Source of the DNA: Pestalotiopsis fici W106-1 | Lineage: Eukaryota; Ascomycota; Sordariomycetes; Amphisphaeriales; Sporocadaceae | Length of the DNA stretch: 64,000 nucleotides | Direction: 5' to 3' | NCBI RefSeq assembly: GCF_000516985.1 | Contig: NW_006917096.1 | Location: 186,001-250,000, forward strand | Shown here: positions 56,804-64,000 of the stretch, one piece after another | How positions within the stretch are numbered: position 1 is the stretch's first letter | How the letters are laid out: each line of letters begins with the position of its first letter | The notes under the pieces: model-generated | Database searches by the model: none | Told to the model about the DNA's origin: nothing | The model's input: only the letters and a program-made list of their open reading frames with translations | Program-made: the position numbers and the translations under genes

Positions 56804-58009
56804 TGCAAATAAATCAATGTCTCCTGCAAAAGCTCCCTGCTATACACTAATAATGGCAACATGGACGAGATGGACGAGATGGGATCACAAACACTTGAGT
56901 ACGATAGACTAGAGGCCACATCTTGACCAGACACTGTGCATGATTATTTCAGCTCTTTGTCTCCTTGTTGATGCGCTGCTGGTAAAGCCGTTTGCGGAAA
57001 CAATTATCGACATTGCAGGCTATTACAGAATCTCGATATTGTCGGCGATCCAATCGCTTGAGCTATTTTTCCCGAATAAGAATTTTCTATTTTGCACGTT
57101 GTACCGGCATATTTCGATTTTCCTACGGGACCTGGCTGCCATGAACGCATCTTGTTGTACGCGCCTCCACGGCTATCATTTCGACACAAGACAAAGAACT
57201 GCTCAACATGAACTTGAAGTAAAACATGCACTTTTAGGCATACTAGACCCCAAAATTGAGAAGAGTTTGCAACTTTGAAAAATTATTCCGGTTTGAACTC
57301 AACTACATTGCTATTGCATGTCTGGAATGCGGCTGAACCGTAAGACACAAAGCAGGGATGGTCCGTCCCGTCAGCCACTGTCGATGAAACATGATCAGAG
57401 CGATCGGATTAACCTTATTTCAGCTTGAGCGAAACATTCCAGAGACATTGGACGAACTCACCACCTCAAGTCGGCCTTTGGTAAAGGTTGAATAAACATA
57501 TCACATGATAAAAACTTCAAAGATTCACCACCAAAAAGAATTCCATTCAAAAAAGGGGTCTATCACCCTAGATACATACGAAGCGAAAAAAAATCTAACG
57601 CAGCCAACAAGCCCGGCCATCCAGAGCCCAGAGCACAGCCGCGCTATGCGTAAAACATAAAAAACAAGTAACCCAAGAAAAACTGATCCTGTTTGGTTGT
57701 GTTTTTTCCCGCTCGCTGGTCCGGATCTATCAGAATGCTGTTTTCGCTAAGGGTGTCCGCTTAGTCATATGGTATTGCTGTTGGTATCGTGAACTCGTAA
57801 CCATAGATCTTGTTGCTGTCAACACGCGCGCGCAAGATTGTTCTTTTCACGCTGTGCCTTTGCCTCCCCAAGCCCTCGACCCGGTGGAGGGCTTTGTCTA
57901 CCGACCCATCTCCCCTTAAATACTAATATTGCCCAAACATTATACACAGAGAACTAGAAGCTGGTTTTGTGAAACAGCCAAAGTGCTGGCTGCCATGTTA
58001 TGGACTCGC
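56804..58009. other. intergenic
   Basis: 1.2 kb between two minus-strand genes. The part near 58009 is the 3' UTR of the secreted-protein gene. No gene is seen. Confidence 0.6.
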
Positions 58010-59119
58010 CTAGTGGCGGCGGAGGAAGCTGGAGGGGACAGCAGTGGGGGCAGGGAAGGTGCCGTTGCCAGAGGCGACGGGGTAGGGGACAACGGTGGCG
58101 ACCTGAGTGGCAGTGACAACATCGTCGCTGTCATCGGCGTCGCACTCATCCTCATCGTCAGAGGAGGAAGAGTCGTCAGAACCGCTGGAGTTCTCAGTGC
58201 TGCCAGCCGAGGTGGTAGTGGCAGCAGCAGAAGAAGCAGTAGAGGAAGTAGCAGCGGCGGCGTCAGAGACGACAGCGGCAGCCGAAGACTCGGAGCCAGA
58301 AGCAGCAGTCTGGGTAACGTAGACGGTGCTAGCAGCGGCAGTGACGGTGACGGTAACGGCCTCAGGGCAAGACTCGGAGTCAGAGTCGGAGCCAACAGCG
58401 GAGTTGTCGCTGGTGCTGGTTCCGGTGGAGACGGCAGTAGCGGTAGCGGTGGAAGAGACCTTGGAAATGGTGACGGTGCGGGTTCCAGTGCTGGTGGAGG
58501 TGGTGGTGGTGGTACCCTCGCTGGTGGTGTCCTCGGGCGAGTTGCTGGCAGCAGTGACGGAAGACTTGGTCTTGGTAACGGTCACCTGCTCAGTGTAAGT
58601 CGACTTGACGGTGGTGGTGATGACAGAGCGAGAGCTCTCGGGGCCGACAGTAACGGTGTAGGCAACATCGGTGGTGCCAACGGAAGCGGAGACCTCAGTG
58701 ACGGCAGAGTTGTCGCCGGTGGCAGTAGGGGTGACATCGTGGGTCGAGCCAGGGATGAGACCAGAGCTGTGGGCCTCAACAACCGAGGACGAGACGGACT
58801 CGGCAGCGGTGACGGGGCAGACAGTGGTGGTCAGGTCAATGACCTTGGTAACAACGGCAGTGGTCAGGTCAGTGGCAGCAACATCGGTGATGGCGGCAGT
58901 GTTGTTGCGAGCCGGGCAGTTGGTGACGGTGGCAGCGCAGCTGGTGACGGTGTAGACCGAGGTGACCTGGACGGTCAGGGTGGTCTGAGAGGCAGCGGCC
59001 TCAGCGGTGGTGTTGTCACGGCGGTAGTAGGGAGCCGGAGCGTGGAAGTGGCGGGGGTGGTTGTAGGAGGCCGAGGCGAGGCCGGCGAGAAGGCCAATGG
59101 CAACAGTGGTGGACTTCAT
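58010..59119 (-). CDS. Ser/Thr-rich secreted cell-surface-type protein
   Basis: Single exon, 369 aa. Residues 1-17 are a signal peptide (MKSTTVAIGLLAGLASA). The short propeptide-like segment ends at a Kex2-type Arg-Arg (YYRRD). The rest is over a third Ser/Thr with many Val (VTVTVTA-type runs), consistent with dense O-mannosylation. The motif VTSVYTVTSCAATVTNCPAR near residue 60 is common in fungal wall proteins. An acidic Ser/Asp block (about 310-330) is followed by VVTATQVATVVPYPV. The C-terminus SSFLRRH is not hydrophobic, so a GPI anchor is unlikely. Third-position C/G bias is strong, which creates a long but meaningless open frame on the other strand. Function is unknown; wall-associated or secreted mannoprotein is the best description. 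Confidence 0.82.
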   Translation of the reverse strand: MKSTTVAIGLLAGLASASYNHPRHFHAPAPYYRRDNTTAEAAASQTTLTVQVTSVYTVTSCAATVTNCPARNNTAAITDVAATDLTTAVVTKVIDLTTTVCPVTAAESVSSSVVEAHSSGLIPGSTHDVTPTATGDNSAVTEVSASVGTTDVAYTVTVGPESSRSVITTTVKSTYTEQVTVTKTKSSVTAASNSPEDTTSEGTTTTTSTSTGTRTVTISKVSSTATATAVSTGTSTSDNSAVGSDSDSESCPEAVTVTVTAAASTVYVTQTAASGSESSAAAVVSDAAAATSSTASSAAATTTSAGSTENSSGSDDSSSSDDEDECDADDSDDVVTATQVATVVPYPVASGNGTFPAPTAVPSSFLRRH

Positions 59120-62100
59120 TTTGGTTGATATGGAGGTTTATCTGATATCAAATTTCTAAAAATTGGCGGGTATGATTTTTGACTCTTTTTGATCGGGTCT
59201 GATCTCTGGATTTGGTTTTGTTACTCGGTTTTGGTCGTCCGAAAGAATGTGGGCGTGCGAATAATGCAACGATGAAAGAGCGAAAGTCGATTCCGCTTGA
59301 AAGCTGAGAAGTGTATTGAACTGAAAGGCTGCAGCGTAGGCGCAGGGCAGAAACGATGGAACGACCGAGAACGGGCTGAAAGAGAGACTTGAGATTGACT
59401 CGAAAGAGAGACTGAGAGGTGTGGAGGGAAAGAAAGAGAAAAAAGAGAGTATATTCAGACTGGGTGTGAGCCCTTTTTACGAATCTGCACTGGCAGTTTT
59501 CCTCCCCTCCCTCTGTGGTGGCCCGACCTGGGCAGCGCCGGGGTTGGCCAGCGTTGACCAGAGCGTAGAACACAGCCTCGACCCGTGAACCTGACCTCTC
59601 TTCATCTTCCAAGGACCGAGATGGGCCCACTGAAGGGGGGGACCCCTTGTCGCCCATCATTACAGGACCGGTAGGCCCTTGGGTCCTAGCCAGCTCGTTT
59701 CCGGTGATGGTGCGTGGCAGTGGGAAAGACGACGAAGAGGCAGCGCCGCCCCCTCCCATCCCCGGCCAGGTACCAGGTCAATAGACGAGCCTTGTAAGCA
59801 GCAGGGGTGGGGGGGTTTTTGGAGGAGGAGGAGGGAGCGCCGACCATATTGGACCGAGCAGGTTTTTTTTTTCTTGCACTCTCTCTGCCTGGGGGGGCGG
59901 CCAGCCTATTACCGTAGTAGTAGCACGATACTACGGAAGACACTATGGTAAAAAAGAGTTGGCACCCATCCGCTTCCCCTGAAGGACCCACTCAAACTAG
60001 ACACCCTTGTCGATATATATGCAGGTCCCATCGTGAGACGGAGCCAAGCCAGCCAATGGGCGCCTCAAGGGGAGCCAAACAAGATCTGGTTGGGCTCCGG
60101 GAACCACGTTGAGTGGCTGCTGCACTTGCGGCAGGGCGCTTTTCTAGTGTGTGTGTATGGTTGCTGTAGTTGTAGCGGGTAGAAGGGAACAGAAGACGAT
60201 GAATCCTCTGATGGGTTGTGACGGGGATTGGCAAAAGAGATAGACAGACAGCACAACTCATTAGGCACGCACAAGCACAAGCAAGCAATCAAGCGCGCGC
60301 GCGCACATACACACATGGTACATCTGTCAAGGCGGCGTCTGCACAAACAAAGTATTGCCCAGTCGTTGCGATGATGCGACGGGATGCTGCAATGTGACGG
60401 CACCAAGCAGTGGTTGTTGACCACCATTCATTCACCCCAGGTCTCAGGTGGGCGAACAGACAAATACCAGATCGCGGGCGACGATATAAACTGTCTGCCG
60501 ATCCCCTCCTCTTCTTCGGCACTTGGAGACCTTTTTGAGGGGGGAAAGCAGAGCTGCCTTGTAACGACGGAATGCGGTCATTGCTTGACACCCCAACAAC
60601 AAGTAGCCCAGTACCCCCTTCGGTCATGATGGCGCTTGTTCATTCGTTTTCATGGGTGTGAGTGATGGGAGGGCCTTTGCTGCTGCTGCATGACGGGCGA
60701 GAAGAGCAATCAATTGATAGCCGTACAAAGTACATGATGGCTCAGATATTTCCGCACTCTCAAGTGAGGAGTAATAAATTGTAGTAAGCTAGGGGTACCG
60801 ATTTTTGGCGAAATTGACACGAAGAGAGGAAAAAGACTACGGGGGGCCAGTAAGGCAGTAAGTTGGTCGCTAGGTAGCAGCTCCTCTCATCATCAGTTGC
60901 ACATTTCTGCAGGTACATACGTGGTGCATGTATGCCGAGCAAAAGCTGAACTAAAATCGGCAGCGGTGTGCAGGCACGGGATTGGATACGTGGTCCAACA
61001 TCCAGCGCATCCGCGGCTCAGGCTGATTTTTATTGACTGATTGATTGGATTTTCTCGAAATATGTATGTCGGACGGGTGGAATGTACATCCGTGACGGGC
61101 TGGATAAAAATAAGAAATGGCCACGACCCAACAAAGCCTTTTTCGTGCGGGTTTCTAGAATGCGTTGCTCGCGTGTTTGCCAAACTTTGCAATATTACCT
61201 CAAAGGAAAACGTCTTTTTCTCTTTTCCACCTACGGCGCCCTGCGCAACGTGATTCTGAACTCTGAAAACTGGAAACGGATGCAGACTGAGCCGTTCCCA
61301 CCTAAGCACCATAGCGAAGGAATTGATAGCGGTACCTAGTGGCCTAGAGGCGCCGTCCAGTGTCTCGCTTGTGCCTGTCAGCTAAGCATTAGGTATATGC
61401 TAAAAGGATAGCCTCATACATGGCCGCAGCACCAAAAACACTTGCTCTGGCTCCCTCTCTCCTTTCAAAATCCAGAGAATCATTTAGACTATAGCGACTA
61501 TAAAAACGCCATTTGGCGACGGCGTGGGCGGATAGATCCTCGAGAAGCCCGTGCTCTGGAATAGACTTGCATTGATGGGCGGAGTACTTCGTACAGAAGG
61601 TCTCCAGTTGCCATGGCCCGTATTGCCCACAGGTAGTACTGCTAGCAGAAAGAAAAAAGTCTGGCGCACAATCTACCTAGTAACAGGATCCTCAATAACA
61701 TGTCACCTAGTGTTGCCATATAACACAATGGTGTAGCATTGATGAGATGATGATCTTCACCATACAGGTATTTTTCCTCCGAAGTTGTCGCATTAACATA
61801 GTGCACAAGCATTAACACTGAGAAGGAGCTCTGAGCACTGAGCAGCTTGCACATGCAATCCAGTCAAAAAGCCGCTGGGCGAGCTGAGCCTGTACGTAAA
61901 TAAACTGGGGCTTTTCGGCCAACTGAACCGATCCGAGTGTGCTGCGGGAGCAGATCGTGATTCTCATTGCATCTGATGAAAACAGCGGGTGGGCTGCTCA
62001 GCTTCTGGCCCTGATCGACAACACCACCGCGGAATCTAGAGAAAAAGCTTGGCTCTCGACTTTATTGTTCCCAATTCCTCCTTGGTTTGAACACAAGCGA

Positions 62101-64000
62101 ATTGCCTCACCAACGTCTCCTGTCTGTGATCAATGGTATCAGGGGCGTCGTATTCTGGGCTCCCGTCAGACATGCGAGAAATATGCGGTGTATGTAAGGG
62201 GCCAAGACATGGTATGGAAGGTTTCGTGCTCTGTGCATCGCCACGTTCGGGGGAAGCAAACCCCCTCGAAAGGGAAGAAAAAGAAGACTCCAGAATACCC
62301 CGGGCTTCCACAAGCCATGATATGCCAGGCAATGGGTGGGCAGTCATCCATCACAACATTTCAACTTCGGGCGTCCGGGGGACCTTGCCAAGCAATGACG
62401 TCCATCTTATCATCATCCCATCTCATCTCGTCCTCAGCTATGCAGACTCGGGATCATGCCGGAATGGAGCTCCCTATTCGAGCTCTCTGAGACAGAACCC
62501 TGGGCGCTTATCGTTGACAAGAGCGAAAGAGAGGAAAACCTTATTTAATTCCTTTAGACTGCGGTTCCCAGTGCTCCGGCGTTTACGCGATCATACATAG
62601 TAGATGCCATGACTCAAACGCCCATAGTAAGTGGTAGTGTGCTCTATATGGTAATTGAATGTATCCACATCCATTTCTCGCAATCAATGTCTGCCTCCTT
62701 TCAAAGTCGCTCCTACAAGCAGCGCATTGACTACTACTGAGTATGTAAACCCAGAAAACAAGCCCGTATCCAAGCCTGTCAGCGTGGTCCGATGTAAAGT
62801 CCCGCCAAAGGGTTCCGCCAAAAAGGCGTCCAGACCAGACTGGAGAACAACTGGGACTGGGAAGAGAACAAAAAAAACAACAAAGAAAAAAAACTGATAG
62901 GGCCCCCGGTCAAAAAGGAAGGCCGCCGCAACCCACCCCCCCTTTCCATCCGAGGCAAGGGGGGAAAGGCCCTTTGAGTCGTTTCACAAACCCGCCAGCC
63001 ATCTCGTCCATTATCATGATTGGCCGCGTCATCTATTAATCCATGCTAGCGATCCAGCGGTTGACCCGGGCCCAGAACGCCTCTCTTCTTTTCTCTTCTT
63101 CGCGCCTTGGGCCTTTTTTCTCGGGTCAGCACACAAAGCAGAAGCCGCCCAGTCCAGTTGAATGCGACAAATGGGTCCGTTTCCCCCCTCTTCCAAAACA
63201 TAATTCTCCGATATCCCTTTCATTTCTTTTTGGCGACTTTTATGCAAGTCAGCACATGAAGAGATTACTTCTCATTCACTTCATTCATGCCGTGCATCGC
63301 AAGTACGCATCATGTATGTGTCTGCTATGTATTTACTTTGTGTGTGCTTGTATGCAATGCGCTGCCGTTAAAGGCACCGCATATGAAAAACGGTCGCGAT
63401 CAACTACAGAGGCGCGAAATTGGTGAAGAGAAAAACACACAATTCAGCACACGATGCCGTCGAGAGGCAAGTCGCATCGTCCAGTTTGTACATTGCACAA
63501 ATACTCAAAATCATCCATGCTCCTATCGCCAGGCCTCCTGCTCTTCTGCCCTTCGAGCTGGTTATCGAAGGATGAATCCTGGCCGTTGGAATCCTTCCAT
63601 GGCGTTCCCTTGAACCGTGTGTCTATTCTTATTAAGATGAGTGCCCACGCCATCACCAGAGGCAGCGCACGTATTCGCTTACGTTGCGTTCCTTGAGGGC
63701 CCCCTAGGACGCCCAAGGAATCACTGCGGATTCTTGGATTTTTGTCCGGGGTGGACCAGTGTTTTGTCTTGGCAGACTCCTCCTAGGTTGCGACTATTTT
63801 TCCTTCTTCTTCAACGTGGACCATGTTGTGCTAGGCTAGGCTTTTGATCGCGAGATGTTTGGTTAATAGCCATGTATCCGCTCAATCAAATAAGATGAGA
63901 TGACTGGAGATTGCAGAAGCGACCTATCCGCCAGTCCGTCCGTCCAGTGCGTCGTCAAGGTCCGAGTATGCGGTGTGGCCCCACTGCCGTTTATGAAAGA
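59120..64000. other. 4.9 kb region without a supportable gene
   Basis: The first kilobase is the promoter and CT/GA-rich leader of the secreted-protein gene. Beyond it, all open frames are short, lack domains and change frame often. Simple-sequence patches occur (GC-alternating run with CA repeats near 60293-60316, homopolymer runs at 59811-59880 and 62868-62895). No tRNA, terminal repeats or transposase is visible. It may contain non-coding transcripts or the promoter of a gene beyond the right edge. Confidence 0.5.

Noticed and set aside
57929..59128. 399-codon plus-strand frame rich in Gly/Ser/Arg
   Set aside because: Exact antisense of the Ser/Thr-rich secreted protein, which has a signal peptide and sensible features; the Gly-rich frame is its mirror.
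59148..59759. 203-codon minus-strand frame upstream of the secreted-protein gene
   Set aside because: Lies in the CT/GA-rich leader and promoter; composition is simple-sequence and no family is recognised.
61939..62490. 183-codon plus-strand frame in the gene-poor right end
   Set aside because: Begins at GTG, not ATG; low-complexity Lys/Ser stretches, no domain, overlapped by other equally long frames.

Overview
The window is nuclear DNA of a filamentous ascomycete, most likely a Sordariomycete and probably Hypocreales (inference). The evidence is many short 47-117 nt GT-AG introns, a two-gene (not fused) ATP citrate lyase, fungal kinetochore genes, a Zn2Cys6 regulator and an NRPS-like reductase. 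I support 24 protein genes with exon-level models. I see no rRNA, tRNA, CRISPR or intact transposon. A run of 100 N at 44464-44563 is an assembly gap.

Layout. 0.7-6 kb: a secreted GH43 glycosidase, an FAD amine/amino-acid oxidase-type protein and a repeat-bearing membrane protein. 6.9-15.4 kb: both ATP citrate lyase subunits, divergently transcribed from an unusually long 4.45 kb shared region. 16-21 kb: mitochondrial ribosomal protein uL30m, then EAF3 (chromodomain/MRG), whose 2.26 kb intron holds a second same-strand gene. 21.7-26.4 kb: two inner-kinetochore genes, Cnl2/Nkp2 and CENP-Q/Fta7, flanking an ER-type membrane protein. 26.6-29.3 kb: a coiled-coil protein with a degenerate kinase domain. 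30-31.8 kb: an UNC93-like transporter.

32.2-50.3 kb is the most interesting part. It holds a DgoD-type galactonate dehydratase, an aldo-keto reductase, a 2-keto-3-deoxy-sugar-acid aldolase (DHDPS family), an adenylation-carrier-reductase enzyme, an ACS-family (anion:cation symporter) MFS permease, a Zn2Cys6 regulator and a dihydroxyacetone/glyceraldehyde kinase. Together they could import an aldonic acid such as D-galactonate, dehydrate it, split it to pyruvate and glyceraldehyde, and then reduce or phosphorylate the glyceraldehyde. The 7-base word TCGGAAA lies 117-227 bases upstream of six of these start codons, including the regulator's own, and in the shared promoter of the seventh. This suggests one regulon.

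50.8-59.1 kb: an M61-type metallopeptidase with a PDZ-like tail, a PLP aminotransferase of the ACC-synthase-like group, an unrecognised basic protein and a Ser/Thr-rich secreted protein. 59.1-64 kb: about 4.9 kb in which I find no gene.
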